Source: Ruegeria_C sp041537905
Lineage (GTDB): Bacteria > Pseudomonadota > Alphaproteobacteria > Rhodobacterales > Rhodobacteraceae
Reading direction: 5' to 3'
DNA: 64,000 nt
NCBI RefSeq assembly: GCF_041537905.1
Contig: NZ_JBGRUO010000013.1
Location: 71,744-135,743, forward strand
A program made the position numbers and the translations under genes. Below, piece after piece: positions 25,345 through 34,957 of the stretch. The first letter of the stretch is position 1; each line of letters opens with the position of its first letter. Below the pieces are notes generated by a model. The model was not told where the DNA came from. It did not search any database and saw only the letters and a list, made by a program, of their open reading frames with translations.

Positions 25345-26131
25345 CCCCGTGGCTCCAGCTGGACCACGGGCTTTCGGCGCTTTGCGGTCGGTAGCGGCGG
25401 TCATAGGTCTTGGAGTAAAGGCAGCTTTCGTCAAAGCCTTCGCCTGCCAAAGCCGGGCCGACCAGAATGAGCGCGGTGCGTGAGATACTGTCGTCCAGCG
25501 CCGCCTTGAGGGTACCCAGCGTGGCGCGGATGATCCGCTCATCGGGCCAGCTAGCGCGGTAGACCACCGCCACCGGGCAATCCGCGCCATAAGCGGGGGT
25601 CAGATCCGCTATCACCGTGTCGAGATTGCCGATCGACAGGTGAATGGCCAGCGTCGCCCCGGTGCGGGCGAAGTTTTCCAGCGTCTCGCCCTCGGGCATG
25701 GACGAGGCGCGCCCCGGCGTGCGGGTCAGCACCACCGATTGCGCCAGGCCGGGCAGCGTCAGCTCGGTTCCCAAAGCAGCGGCGGCGGCAGCAAAGGATG
25801 GTACACCGGGAGTGACGCTGACGGGAATGCCCATCTCTTTCAGCCGCCTGATCTGTTCACCCATGGCAGACCAGACCGACAAGTCCCCGGAATGCAATCG
25901 CGCCACATCCTTGCCCTCGGCATGGGCGGTGGCGATCTCGCCCATGATCTGATCCAGATCCATCGGCGCGGTGTTGATGATCTTTGCGCCCTCGGGGCAA
26001 TGGCCCAGAATCTCTTCCGGCACCAGTGAACCGGCATAAAGGCAGACCGGGCAGGCGGCGATGATATCGCGCCCGCGCAGGGTCAGCAGGTCTGCGGCGC
26101 CCGGTCCGGCGCCGATGAAATGAACGGTCAT
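25337..26131 (-). CDS. cobM: Precorrin-4 C11-methyltransferase
   Basis: 264 aa methylase with FIGAGPGAADLLTLRG at the N-terminus, HSGDLSVWSAMGEQ in the middle and LTRTPGRASSMPEGE, all typical of CobM/CbiF. The start overlaps the cobE stop by 4 nt. It makes precorrin-5. The C-terminal 20 residues extend past the usual family end. Confidence 0.94.
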   Translation of the reverse strand: MTVHFIGAGPGAADLLTLRGRDIIAACPVCLYAGSLVPEEILGHCPEGAKIINTAPMDLDQIMGEIATAHAEGKDVARLHSGDLSVWSAMGEQIRRLKEMGIPVSVTPGVPSFAAAAAALGTELTLPGLAQSVVLTRTPGRASSMPEGETLENFARTGATLAIHLSIGNLDTVIADLTPAYGADCPVAVVYRASWPDERIIRATLGTLKAALDDSISRTALILVGPALAGEGFDESCLYSKTYDRRYRPQSAESPWSSWSHGDD

Positions 26132-26496
26132 GTCTGTCCTCCGATGGCGACCGCGCAGGTGGCGAGGCGGTCGGTCGAGATATATCTGGGGGCGATCAGG
26201 CGCGCATCCGGCCCGGCAGCGGCAAGTGCTGCGGCCTCGGCCACGCTGCCGGTGCCGCGTTCGGTCGCGCTGCGTTGGGACTGGGTGAGTGTTCTGGCCG
26301 CGCTCAAGACGGCGGCCTCAACGCGCAGAACGGGTACATGCAATTCCGCGGCCAAAGTTCTCAGGGCAGGGTGCGCCGCCTTGTCGTCGGCCGTGGCCAG
26401 CGCGGTGACAAAGTGATCTCGCGCTGCGCGTCGATAGACATCATGCAGGCTTTCCGCTGTCGCGACAGAGGCAAATCCGAACCCGGCCACGATCAT
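26128..26496 (-). CDS. cobE: CobE / CbiG C-terminal domain protein
   Basis: 122 aa from ATG 26496, which overlaps the cobL stop by 4 nt. Begins MIVAGFGFAS and ends with APRYISTDRLATCAVAIGG; the centre has DKAAHPALRTLAAEL. It matches the stand-alone CbiG C-terminal domain called CobE in aerobic producers. Its exact role is unproven; it may bind or stabilise intermediates. Placed between cobL and cobM. Confidence 0.85.
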   Translation of the reverse strand: MIVAGFGFASVATAESLHDVYRRAARDHFVTALATADDKAAHPALRTLAAELHVPVLRVEAAVLSAARTLTQSQRSATERGTGSVAEAAALAAAGPDARLIAPRYISTDRLATCAVAIGGQT

Positions 26497-27692
26497 AGTG
26501 TCACACTCCATTGCACCACCGGATAGGCTGCTTTCCAGCCCCGGCGCGGCCCGAGGGGACCTGCCTGCGCCAATTCGATCCGCAGCAGGTCGCCGCCCAG
26601 CTTTTCGTGCCAAAGGGCCAGCAGCGCCTCGCTTTCCAGCGTCACCGCATTGGCGACCAGCCGTGTGCCGCTTGGCAGATAGGCTTTGAGCCATTCCAGC
26701 AAGGCCTTGCTCAGCCCACCGCCGATAAAGACGATATCGGGCATGGGTAATCCGGCCAGCGCCCCTGGCGCTTCGCCCTGCACCACATTCAACCGGTCGA
26801 CCCCCAGAGCGTCAGCGTTGCGGCGGATGCGCTCTGCTCTCTCCGCGCGGGGCTCGATCGTGGTTGCGGTCAGGCTGTCATGGCTCAGCAGCCATTCGAT
26901 CCCGATCGACCCACTGCCGCCGCCGATATCCCACAGATGTTCCCCCGGTTTCGGAGCCAGCGCCGACAGGGTAAGTGCCCGGATCGGGCGTTTGGTGATC
27001 TGCCCGTCGCTTTCAAAGACCTCATCCGGCAGCCCGCTCGCTTTGGGGAGAGTGCCGCCATCACCGCGTATCTCAAGGCCAACGCAAACCGGGTGCTGGA
27101 CGTCGTCAAAAGACAGGGCTTCAGCCGTTGTCGAGCGATGGCGTTCTCGCGGCCCACCAAGCGCCTCCAGCACATGGAGGTGACTGTCGCCGAACCCCAT
27201 CTCGCTTAGCCAATCTGCAAGGGTCTGAACCGCTGCGCCATCCCGCATCAGGACCAGCATCCGCACACCCGGCGACAGGTGCGGGCGCAAGCGGGTGAGC
27301 GGGGCGGCATGCAGACCCAGCGTCAGCACCTGTTCCAGCGGCCAGGCGAGGCGGGCGGCTGCCAGCGAGAGGCTCGATTGTCCGGGCAGGGCGGTCCATT
27401 CGCTCGGCTCGAAGTGCCGCGCGATCACGCTTCCCGCGCCGAACCAGAACGGATCGCCCGAGGCCAGCACCACAACGCGCTTGCCCCGCAGATTTTCGAG
27501 CAGTGGCAAACCGTCCGAAAACGGCACCGGCCATTCCACCCGTTCCGCCGCGCTTTCGGGGACCAGGGACAGGTGGCGGGGCGGGCCCATCACCACCTCG
27601 GCGCTGTCGAGAATTTGGCGGCTTGCGGGGGGCAGGCCATCCGGTCCATCTTCGCCCAAACCGATGACGGTCAGCCACGGATGCTCAGCCAT
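26493..27692 (-). CDS. cobL: Precorrin-6Y C5,15-methyltransferase (decarboxylating)
   Basis: 399 aa two-domain enzyme. The N-terminal CobE/CbiE-type methylase is PWLTVIGLGEDGPDGL, with ASGDPFWFG and ALPGQSSLSLAAARL. The C-terminal CbiT-type domain is LWDIGGGSGSIGIEWL. It methylates C5 and C15 and decarboxylates the acetate chain. The ATG at 27692 forms one CATG with the ATG of divergent cobK, so the two start codons overlap by 2 nt. Confidence 0.94.
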   Translation of the reverse strand: MAEHPWLTVIGLGEDGPDGLPPASRQILDSAEVVMGPPRHLSLVPESAAERVEWPVPFSDGLPLLENLRGKRVVVLASGDPFWFGAGSVIARHFEPSEWTALPGQSSLSLAAARLAWPLEQVLTLGLHAAPLTRLRPHLSPGVRMLVLMRDGAAVQTLADWLSEMGFGDSHLHVLEALGGPRERHRSTTAEALSFDDVQHPVCVGLEIRGDGGTLPKASGLPDEVFESDGQITKRPIRALTLSALAPKPGEHLWDIGGGSGSIGIEWLLSHDSLTATTIEPRAERAERIRRNADALGVDRLNVVQGEAPGALAGLPMPDIVFIGGGLSKALLEWLKAYLPSGTRLVANAVTLESEALLALWHEKLGGDLLRIELAQAGPLGPRRGWKAAYPVVQWSVTL

Positions 27693-28455
27693 GCCGCACC
27701 CCGCGAACCCCAACATTCTGATCCTGGGCGGCACAACCGAGGCCAATGCGCTGGCCCGCGCGCTTGTCGCGCGGGGCTTGAACGCGACCTATTCTTATGC
27801 GGGTCGAGTGGAGACGCCGCGCCCGCAGCCCCTGCCAACCCGGATCGGCGGCTTTGGAGGTGTCGAGGGCCTGAGCGCTTATATCCGCGACAAGGCCGTG
27901 ACCCATGTGATCGACGCCACCCATCCCTTTGCCGCCCAGATGAGCCGCAACGCGGTTGCTGCCTGCGCGCAGACCGGTACCGCTCTGGCGGCGCTGGTGC
28001 GCCCGCCCTGGCAGGCGCGCGCCGGTGACAGATGGCAGCACGTCGCGGATATCGCTGGCGCGGTCGGCGCACTCGCGGGACCCGCCAAACGGGTCTTCCT
28101 TGCGGTTGGACGCCTGCATCTCGATGAGTTCGCCGCCCAACCCCAGCACCGCTATCTGCTGCGGCTGGTGGATGAGCCGCAACATATCCCGCTGCCCGAT
28201 GCGGATGTGGTGGTCGCGCGCGGTCCCTTCTCGCTGGAGGATGACATCGCGCTGATGACCCAGCACGAGATCCAGCTGGTGGTGTCCAAAAACGCTGGCG
28301 GCAGCGGCGCGCGCGCCAAGATCGATGCGGCGCGAGAGCTTGGCCTGCCGGCCCTGATGATCGACCGACCCGTTCTGCCTGCGCGCGAGGAATGCGCCAC
28401 GCCGGATCAGGTTCTGGACTGGCTCGCTCATTCCGGGGTGAACCTTGGCGTGTAA
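27691..28455 (+). CDS. cobK: Precorrin-6A reductase
   Basis: 254 aa from ATG 27691, with ILILGGTTEANALARAL at the start, YIRDKAVTHVIDATHPFAAQMSRNA in the centre and ELVVSKNAGG-like QLVVSKNAGGSGARAK near the end, all typical of CobK. It reduces precorrin-6A with NADPH. It is the only cob gene of the locus on the plus strand: its start codon overlaps that of cobL and its 3' end overlaps convergent cobJ by 28 nt. Confidence 0.94.
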   Translation: MPHPANPNILILGGTTEANALARALVARGLNATYSYAGRVETPRPQPLPTRIGGFGGVEGLSAYIRDKAVTHVIDATHPFAAQMSRNAVAACAQTGTALAALVRPPWQARAGDRWQHVADIAGAVGALAGPAKRVFLAVGRLHLDEFAAQPQHRYLLRLVDEPQHIPLPDADVVVARGPFSLEDDIALMTQHEIQLVVSKNAGGSGARAKIDAARELGLPALMIDRPVLPAREECATPDQVLDWLAHSGVNLGV

Positions 28456-29180
28456 AGGATTGGCGGGCCTTGCCTTTCGATGATCTTGGTGCGCGAGGAA
28501 CCGACAATAACCATAGTGCGCATATCGGCCATCTCGGGTGTCGCCTCGGCCAGGGTTGCGATGTTCAGCGCTTCATCCGGGGTCGAAACCGCGCGCGCAA
28601 AGAGGATCAGCCGCTCGGGTTCACACTCCTCGCGCAGGATTTCCAGCGTCTTTACAAACCCTTCCGGGCGGGATTTCGAGCGCGGGTTGTAGAAGGCCAT
28701 TGCAAAATCCGCCTGCGCGGCGAGGCGCAGACGCTTTTCGATCAGGCCCCAGGGCTTGAGATTGTCGCTGAGATTGATGGTGCAGAAATCATGCCCCAGC
28801 GGCGCGCCCGCACGGGCCGAGGCGGCCAGCATGGCGGTGATGCCAGGCAGCACCGAGACCTCCAGATCGCGCCAGGCGGCGGGGCCGTTTTCCACCGCCT
28901 CGAACACGGCAGAGGCCATCGCAAACACACCGGGATCGCCGGAGGACACCACGACAACGCGCTTGCCTTCGGCGGCCATCTGCAAGGCGTGTTGCGAGCG
29001 GTCGATCTCAACCCTGTTATCCGAGGCATGCAGAGTCAGCCCCGCGCGCTTGGCCACCCGCGCGACGTAAGGAATGTAGCCCACTACATCGGTGGCCTCG
29101 GCCAAGGCACCGCTGACCTCGGGCGTGACCAGGGCGGCATCGCCGGGGCCAAGCCCCGCGATCTTGACCCATCCGCTCAT
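28428..29180 (-). CDS. cobJ: Precorrin-3B C17-methyltransferase
   Basis: 250 aa methylase with IAGLGPGDAALVTPE at the N-terminus, VVVVSSGDPGVFAMASAVFE, and AFYNPRSKSRPEG late in the chain, as in CobJ/CbiH. It performs the ring-contracting methylation at C17. It overlaps cobI by 4 nt; it is the last minus-strand gene before the opposing cobK. Confidence 0.95.
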   Translation of the reverse strand: MSGWVKIAGLGPGDAALVTPEVSGALAEATDVVGYIPYVARVAKRAGLTLHASDNRVEIDRSQHALQMAAEGKRVVVVSSGDPGVFAMASAVFEAVENGPAAWRDLEVSVLPGITAMLAASARAGAPLGHDFCTINLSDNLKPWGLIEKRLRLAAQADFAMAFYNPRSKSRPEGFVKTLEILREECEPERLILFARAVSTPDEALNIATLAEATPEMADMRTMVIVGSSRTKIIERQGPPILYTPRFTPE

Positions 29181-29905
29181 GGCCGCCGTCCTTGCCCATG
29201 CACGATGATGATCGAGAAATAGGGGGTGATCCCGTCACAGGCCTCGCTGAGCTTGGTGACCGTCTGATTGGGCATCTGGGCATATTCGACAATCCAGGCC
29301 CGGTCATAAAGCCCGGCGGATTTCAGCGCCCGTTTCACCTTGTCGATATTGCGCCCGATCTTCATCACCACCAGCGCGTCGGTCCGCGCCATGCGTTCCG
29401 CCAGCATCGCCTCGGGAAGGGTGCCGACCAGCACGGTCAGCACATCATCACCCCAGGTGATGGGATCGCCCGTCGCCGTCCATGCCCCGGACATGCCGGT
29501 GATGGCAGGCACCACCTCGACCGGAGCTTCGCCGCGCAAGCGGCTGTAAAGATGCATGAAAGAGCCGTAGAAAAACGGATCACCCTCGCAGAGGACAACC
29601 ACGTTCTGGCCCTGATCCGACAGGTCCTTTAGCCGCGCAGTGCAGTCTTCGTAGAAATCCGCCAGCAGCGCGTTGTAACGCGGATCGGTCACCGCGATTT
29701 CCGTGGTCACCGGGTATTCCATCGGGAATTCAGTGGCCGTTTCAGGAATCATGCCATTGACGATTTTGCGCGCCTGCCCGGTGCGGCCCGCTTTACGGAA
29801 ATAGGCCACATGTTGTGCGCCGCGCAGCAGCCGGTCGGCCCGGACGCTCATCAGGTCCGGATCACCGGGTCCAAGGCCGACGCCATATATGGTGCCAACG
29901 CTCAT
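29177..29905 (-). CDS. cobI: Precorrin-2 C20-methyltransferase
   Basis: 242 aa from ATG 29905, which overlaps the cobH stop by 4 nt. SAM site GVGLGPGDPDLMSVRA; further motifs VVLCEGDPFFYGSFMH and VVPAITGMSGAWTATG. It makes precorrin-3A. The reading frame is open further upstream, but that part is only a shadow of cobH. Confidence 0.95.
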   Translation of the reverse strand: MSVGTIYGVGLGPGDPDLMSVRADRLLRGAQHVAYFRKAGRTGQARKIVNGMIPETATEFPMEYPVTTEIAVTDPRYNALLADFYEDCTARLKDLSDQGQNVVVLCEGDPFFYGSFMHLYSRLRGEAPVEVVPAITGMSGAWTATGDPITWGDDVLTVLVGTLPEAMLAERMARTDALVVMKIGRNIDKVKRALKSAGLYDRAWIVEYAQMPNQTVTKLSEACDGITPYFSIIIVHGQGRRP

Positions 29906-30531
29906 TCGGCGCGGCTCGCGACGGCGTTGATGGCGGCCACGGTGATGGCGGAGCCGCCCAGACGGCCCTTGACGATACAGGAGGGGACCGGCTGTGCCTC
30001 CCACAGGGCATCCTTGCTCTCGACGGCACCGACAAAGCCCACAGGGCAGCCGATGATGGCGGCGGGGCGTGGGCAGTCGGGGTCTTCGAGCATGTTCAGC
30101 AGGTGAAACAGGGCCGTGGGCGCGTTGCCGATGGCCACCAGCGCGCCAGCCAGATGCGGTCGCCACAGTTCCAGCGCCGCTGCCGAGCGGGTATTGCCCA
30201 TCTCGGCGGCAAGCGGTCGCACGCGCGCGTCATGCAGGGTACAGATCACCTCGTTATCTGCGGGCAGGCGGAAGCGGGTCACGCCTTCGCTGACCATCCG
30301 CGCATCACACAGGATCGGCGCGCCCGCTTCCAGCGCGGTGCGGGCGGCGGTGACGAAACCGGGAGAAAAGCGCACGAACTCTTCCAGCCCGACCATCCCG
30401 GCGGCGTGGATCATACGGACGGCCACCTGCTCCTCATCGGCGTCGAAACGCGCCAGATCGGCCTCGGACCGGATCGTGGCAAAGCTCTGTTTGTAGATCG
30501 CCGCGCCATCGGTTTCGTATTCATAAGGCAT
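29902..30531 (-). CDS. cobH: Precorrin-8X methylmutase
   Basis: 209 aa, full-length CobH/CbiC. Landmarks: IRMIHAAGMV-like RMIHAAGMVG (containing the catalytic histidine), GAPILCDARMVSEGVTR and GCPVGFVGAVESKDAL. It moves the C11 methyl group to C12 to give hydrogenobyrinic acid. Its ATG shares one base with the cobG stop (TGATG). Confidence 0.95.
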   Translation of the reverse strand: MPYEYETDGAAIYKQSFATIRSEADLARFDADEEQVAVRMIHAAGMVGLEEFVRFSPGFVTAARTALEAGAPILCDARMVSEGVTRFRLPADNEVICTLHDARVRPLAAEMGNTRSAAALELWRPHLAGALVAIGNAPTALFHLLNMLEDPDCPRPAAIIGCPVGFVGAVESKDALWEAQPVPSCIVKGRLGGSAITVAAINAVASRAE

Positions 30532-31658
30532 CAGGTCAGGTCCATACTCATGAGGTCTTGGGCGGTTAGACCGCGCTGGCAGGGCTCATCCCCCGCGCGG
30601 CCCTGTTTGACAAGATCAAATCGTCCGTCGCGGCCTACCAGTGTCAGGTCGCTCGGGGTCATCCGGGCACAGCCTTTTGCACATCCCGAGACATGCAGAG
30701 CGCCGCCTGTATGTGGGGCCAATGCCCTTGCCAGCGCCCGCGTTTCCACTTGCGCTTGCGGGCAGAGTGGGGCGCCGGGGCAGGCGTCGGTTGTCATGAG
30801 CGGATCGGTGCCGCTGGTCACGAACTCCGCAGGAGCGAGCGCCGCCCCGCCTTCCAGCAGGAACAGCCGCCAGGGCGTGACGCGCAACGCCGATGCCCCG
30901 GACGTGCTGATCAGGTCTGACAATGCGCGCGCGGGAAGCTGGCCGAAGGGCGCGCCATAGAGCGGACCCAGAGCGGTCTGGCCCGGTTCGATGCGTTTGC
31001 CGAGCGGGCCCGGTGTACTGCCTTGCCAGTCGATGGGCAAGGCTGTTGAGCCGATCAGCCGCGCCATGCGTCGCGTCTCCTGCGTGGCGCTTTGCGAGAA
31101 CCAGCAGGCAAGCTCGATCAGCCGGGTGATCGCGTCGCGCTCGGTCACGGCCCGCCCGGTTTCGGCCCCGTCAGCCCGCAGGATCAGCCCATCCTGACCA
31201 CGCTCGACCCGGATATCGGCAGAGTCCTGTGCCAGCAGACGCGCGGGACCGGTATCGATGGCAAATCCAAATTTCGCTGGCAGGGCGGGCAACTGGTCCA
31301 AACGGTCGATCAGTTCCTGCGTCAGCCGCGCCGTCAGGTCGTCCTGCTGATAAAGCGGCGAGACCAGGATGTTGCGCTTTACCTCGATGCCCGGTTCGGC
31401 ATCCAGCAGACCAAGCGCCGACAACTCCTCCAGCAGGGGTTGATGATCGGTTTCGGTCACGCCGCGCAGTTGCAGATTGGCGCGGTTGGTCAGGTCGATG
31501 GTGCCATTGCCAAACCGCTCGGCTGCGGCGCAAAGGCCAAGGGCCTGATCGGTGTTCAACCGCGCCAGGCGGGGCCGCACCCGCACCACCAGACCGTCGC
31601 CGGACATCATCGGGCGATGGGCACCGGGGCACCATCCCTGCACCACGGGGGCGGTCAT
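30531..31658 (-). CDS. cobG: Precorrin-3B synthase
   Basis: 375 aa member of the sulfite/nitrite reductase fold. Two ferredoxin-like half domains are followed by the Fe-S cysteine motif: ACPGAPLCP and, about 35 residues on, GCAKGCARM. CobG uses oxygen to make precorrin-3B and marks the aerobic route. Its start overlaps cobN by 4 nt. Confidence 0.93.
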   Translation of the reverse strand: MTAPVVQGWCPGAHRPMMSGDGLVVRVRPRLARLNTDQALGLCAAAERFGNGTIDLTNRANLQLRGVTETDHQPLLEELSALGLLDAEPGIEVKRNILVSPLYQQDDLTARLTQELIDRLDQLPALPAKFGFAIDTGPARLLAQDSADIRVERGQDGLILRADGAETGRAVTERDAITRLIELACWFSQSATQETRRMARLIGSTALPIDWQGSTPGPLGKRIEPGQTALGPLYGAPFGQLPARALSDLISTSGASALRVTPWRLFLLEGGAALAPAEFVTSGTDPLMTTDACPGAPLCPQAQVETRALARALAPHTGGALHVSGCAKGCARMTPSDLTLVGRDGRFDLVKQGRAGDEPCQRGLTAQDLMSMDLT

Positions 31659-34600
31659 GAGCCTGCCTCCAGCCCGGCGCGGATCGAGTTGCGGCGGGTG
31701 TCCCAGAGCCCGGCCTCATAAAGCGCTCGGAACTTGTCTGCCATGGCCTGATGTGCCTGGGGATTGGCCTCTTGCAGAAAGGCATCCACGTCGGGATCGC
31801 CCAAGGTGGCATCGTGATAGAGGTCAAAGAGATGCGGCGCCACACTGCCGGACAGATGCGCAAAAGAGGCCATGTGATCCAGCGTCGCGGCGATTTCGGC
31901 GGCACCGCGGAAACCGTGACGCTGCATGCCCGCGATCCAGCCGGGATTGGCGGCGCGGGCACGCACCACGCGCGCGATTTCCTCGGGCAGGGTGCGGGCA
32001 CGCGGCGTGGCCGGGTTGGTGTTGTCCAGATGGTAGAGCTTGGCGCTGCCGCCGGTGACAGCCTTGGCCGCCGCAAACCCGCCCTCATGCGTGGCATAGT
32101 CGTTGGCCAGCAGCAAATCGGATTCGGCCAGGTCCTGCGGGTGCACGAAACTATCGGCCTGGGTCACGCGGTCGCGGATGCCAGCGGCGTCGCGGACAAT
32201 ATGCTCGCCCTCCAATGCAAAGGCGCTGGCGTCCAGCCAGGCGTCACCGGCGGCTTTGCGGGCGTCATCGGTGTAGGTCTCGCTCAGATGACCCATGCCC
32301 AGCCCATAGCTGCCCGGCGCTGGCCCATAGACCCGCGCGGTGGGGCTCTGCCCGGCATAGGGGTTCCAGTCGGCGGCTTCATCGCGCGCGCCGAGAGCCC
32401 GGATCGCCTGCCCGTAAAGCGCCGACAGCGTCGGGAACACATCGCGGAACAGGCCCGACACCCTGAGCGTCACGTCCAGGCGCGGGCGGTCCAAATCGGT
32501 GATCGGCAGCACCTCGATACCTGAGACCCGCTCCGAGCCCTTGTCCCAGACCGGCTTCACCCCCAGCAGATGCAGCGCCATGGCAAATTCCTCACCCGCC
32601 GTGCGCATGGTGGCCGAACCCCACAGATCGACGATCAGCCCCTTGGGATAGTCGCCTTCCTCCTGCAAATGCCGCCGCACCAGTTCCTCGGCGAGCTTCA
32701 CGCCCTGCGCGTAGGCCGCCCGAGTCGGCACCGAACGCGGGTCGGTGGTGTAGAGGTTTCGCCCGGTGGGCAGCACATCGTCGCGCCCGCGATAAGGCGA
32801 GCCGGAGGGGCCAGCATCGATCCGCTTGCCTGCAAGCGCGTCCAGCAGCCCCTGGCGTTCGGCGATTGCAGATGCGGAGGCGTCGAAGGGCCCGGCCACC
32901 TCGGGCGCGCGGCCAAAGATGTGCAGCCCGTCGCCGAACTGGCTTTCCTTGATGTCGCAGACGAAGCGGTCGATGCGGGTGATGGCCTCGGCACTGCAGG
33001 TGGCCTGATTCAGGCCAAGATCGTTCTCCAGACCGATCGCCTGCGCCTCGTCGCGGATATCTGCCTGCAGCCGGTCGCGGCGTTTCGGATCCAGCCCGTC
33101 GGCGTTCGAGAATTCGTCCAGCAGCGATTCCAGCCGCACCATCCGGTCCGGCGTGCCGCTTTCTTTCAGTGCGGGCGGAATATGGCCAAGTGTAATCGCC
33201 CCGATCCTGCGTTTGGCCTGGGCGGCCTCACCGGGATCGTTGACGATGAACGGGTAGATCACCGGCAGATCGCGGATCAGCGCCTCGGGCCAGCACTGCG
33301 CCGACAGCGCGACAGACTTGCCCGGCAGCCATTCCAGCGTGCCATGGGCGCCGATATGGATCAGCGTATCGGCTCCGAGGGCCTTTCGCAGCCACAGGTA
33401 AAACGCCACATAGCCATGGCGCGGGGTGCGCGACAGGTCGTGATACTCGTCCTCTCGCGCTTCAACCGTGCCGCGTTCGGGTTGCAGGGCAACCAGTGCC
33501 TTGCCACGCCGAAGGGCGGTGAAGCGGAACGCATCACCGGCAAAGCTGGGATCGTCCTCGGGCCTGCCCCAGACGGTGTCGAGGTCGCCGCGAAGCTGCT
33601 CCGGCAATTCGGCGAGAGCTGCCAAGTAATCCTCCAACGACCACGAAATCCGCGCGTCAAGCAACGTATCAGCAATTGGGGCGGCGGGGGCGGTGTCATA
33701 GCCCTCGCCCTGTAGATCGGACAGCATCGCCTCGGCCGAAGCCAACGCGTCCAGACCCACCGCATGGGCCATCTGCCAGTCTTTGCCGGGATAGGTCGAC
33801 AGGACAAGCGCGGGCGCCTGTTCGGATTTCGGTTTGTTGTTGAGCTTCAGCCAGCCCGAAACGCGGTCGACAATGGCCTCGATCCGCTCCGGCTCGGCCC
33901 GGTGGGCGAAGCGGGAATACTCCAAATGCGGGTCGCGCTTGCCCGGTTCCTTGAAGGACGCGATGCCCGCCGAGATGCGCCCGTCCACTTCCGGCAAGAC
34001 CACATGCATGGCCAGATCGGCGGGCGAGAGACCTCGTTCGGCCTCCTCCCACGCCTTGCGGCGGGATGTGGATAGCGCGACCTGAAACACGGGAACCCCG
34101 GCAGCATCCAGCGGTGACGTGCCGGATGCCCCTTTGCCCGAAAACGAGGTGGCGTTGACGATGGCGGCGGGTGCAAGCGCGACCACCTTTTCTGACAGCC
34201 AATCCGCCGCGCGGGGCGCTTTTAGCGAAGGTGCAAAAAGCCCCAATGCATCGAACCCGCGCGCGCGGAGGGCTCGGATCAGCGCGGCGATGGGGGCGGT
34301 GTCGGCGGAGGTCAGATACGCGCGGTAGAAGCTGACCAGAATGCGCGGTTTGTCAGCCCCCAAACCCGTCTCGGGGTCGATCACTCCGCGATCGGGGCAC
34401 CATGCGCCACATTCGGGGATCGTCTTGGCGCCCATGACCGGCCCGGCATAGAGCCCGGTTGCCAGCGCCATCTGTGCCAGTGCCGCCTGCGCGGCCACCT
34501 CGCCGCCAGTGTCACACAGATGCGCCAGCCGCCGCAGGGTCGAGACGGGCAGGGTGGAGTAGGCATCGAGCCGCGTATCCTCGCGCCCATCGGCGGGCAG

Positions 34601-34948
34601 AACCGCCAGCGCGAGGCCCTTGCGCTGCGCGAGGCTCAACACCTGTTGCAGCCCGTAGGACCAGTAGGGCACCCCGCCGATCAGGCGGATCAGGATGCCT
34701 TTGGCCCCCTCCAGCGTCTGTTCCACATAGGTGTCGACCGAAAGGGGATGCTTCAGCGCGGTCAGGTTGGCAAGCCTCAGGCTCGGCATCCGCCCGTCTG
34801 GTCCGCCACCGCGATGCCAGCCTGCCGCGAAAGCGCCGAGGTCGCTGTCGGAGAAAGACAAAACCACCAGATCCGCCGGGCTCTGGCCCAGATCGGTCGG
34901 GGTTTCCGTTTCCTCTAACCCGTGGCTTTCGCGGAAGACGACGTGCAT
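31655..34948 (-). CDS. cobN: Cobaltochelatase subunit CobN
   Basis: 1097 aa, full-length magnesium-chelatase-H-like large subunit (a little shorter than the 1275 aa of Pseudomonas denitrificans CobN). Typical stretches are DTLIHIGAHGTLEWLPGKSVAL, AQCWPEALIRDLPVIYPFIVNDPGEA and SPYRGRDDVLPTGRNLYTTDPRSVPT. It inserts cobalt into hydrogenobyrinic acid a,c-diamide together with CobS and CobT, which are not in this window. Preceded by cobW with a 9-nt gap. Confidence 0.96.
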   Translation of the reverse strand: MHVVFRESHGLEETETPTDLGQSPADLVVLSFSDSDLGAFAAGWHRGGGPDGRMPSLRLANLTALKHPLSVDTYVEQTLEGAKGILIRLIGGVPYWSYGLQQVLSLAQRKGLALAVLPADGREDTRLDAYSTLPVSTLRRLAHLCDTGGEVAAQAALAQMALATGLYAGPVMGAKTIPECGAWCPDRGVIDPETGLGADKPRILVSFYRAYLTSADTAPIAALIRALRARGFDALGLFAPSLKAPRAADWLSEKVVALAPAAIVNATSFSGKGASGTSPLDAAGVPVFQVALSTSRRKAWEEAERGLSPADLAMHVVLPEVDGRISAGIASFKEPGKRDPHLEYSRFAHRAEPERIEAIVDRVSGWLKLNNKPKSEQAPALVLSTYPGKDWQMAHAVGLDALASAEAMLSDLQGEGYDTAPAAPIADTLLDARISWSLEDYLAALAELPEQLRGDLDTVWGRPEDDPSFAGDAFRFTALRRGKALVALQPERGTVEAREDEYHDLSRTPRHGYVAFYLWLRKALGADTLIHIGAHGTLEWLPGKSVALSAQCWPEALIRDLPVIYPFIVNDPGEAAQAKRRIGAITLGHIPPALKESGTPDRMVRLESLLDEFSNADGLDPKRRDRLQADIRDEAQAIGLENDLGLNQATCSAEAITRIDRFVCDIKESQFGDGLHIFGRAPEVAGPFDASASAIAERQGLLDALAGKRIDAGPSGSPYRGRDDVLPTGRNLYTTDPRSVPTRAAYAQGVKLAEELVRRHLQEEGDYPKGLIVDLWGSATMRTAGEEFAMALHLLGVKPVWDKGSERVSGIEVLPITDLDRPRLDVTLRVSGLFRDVFPTLSALYGQAIRALGARDEAADWNPYAGQSPTARVYGPAPGSYGLGMGHLSETYTDDARKAAGDAWLDASAFALEGEHIVRDAAGIRDRVTQADSFVHPQDLAESDLLLANDYATHEGGFAAAKAVTGGSAKLYHLDNTNPATPRARTLPEEIARVVRARAANPGWIAGMQRHGFRGAAEIAATLDHMASFAHLSGSVAPHLFDLYHDATLGDPDVDAFLQEANPQAHQAMADKFRALYEAGLWDTRRNSIRAGLEAGS

Positions 34949-34957
34949 CGGGGGTCC

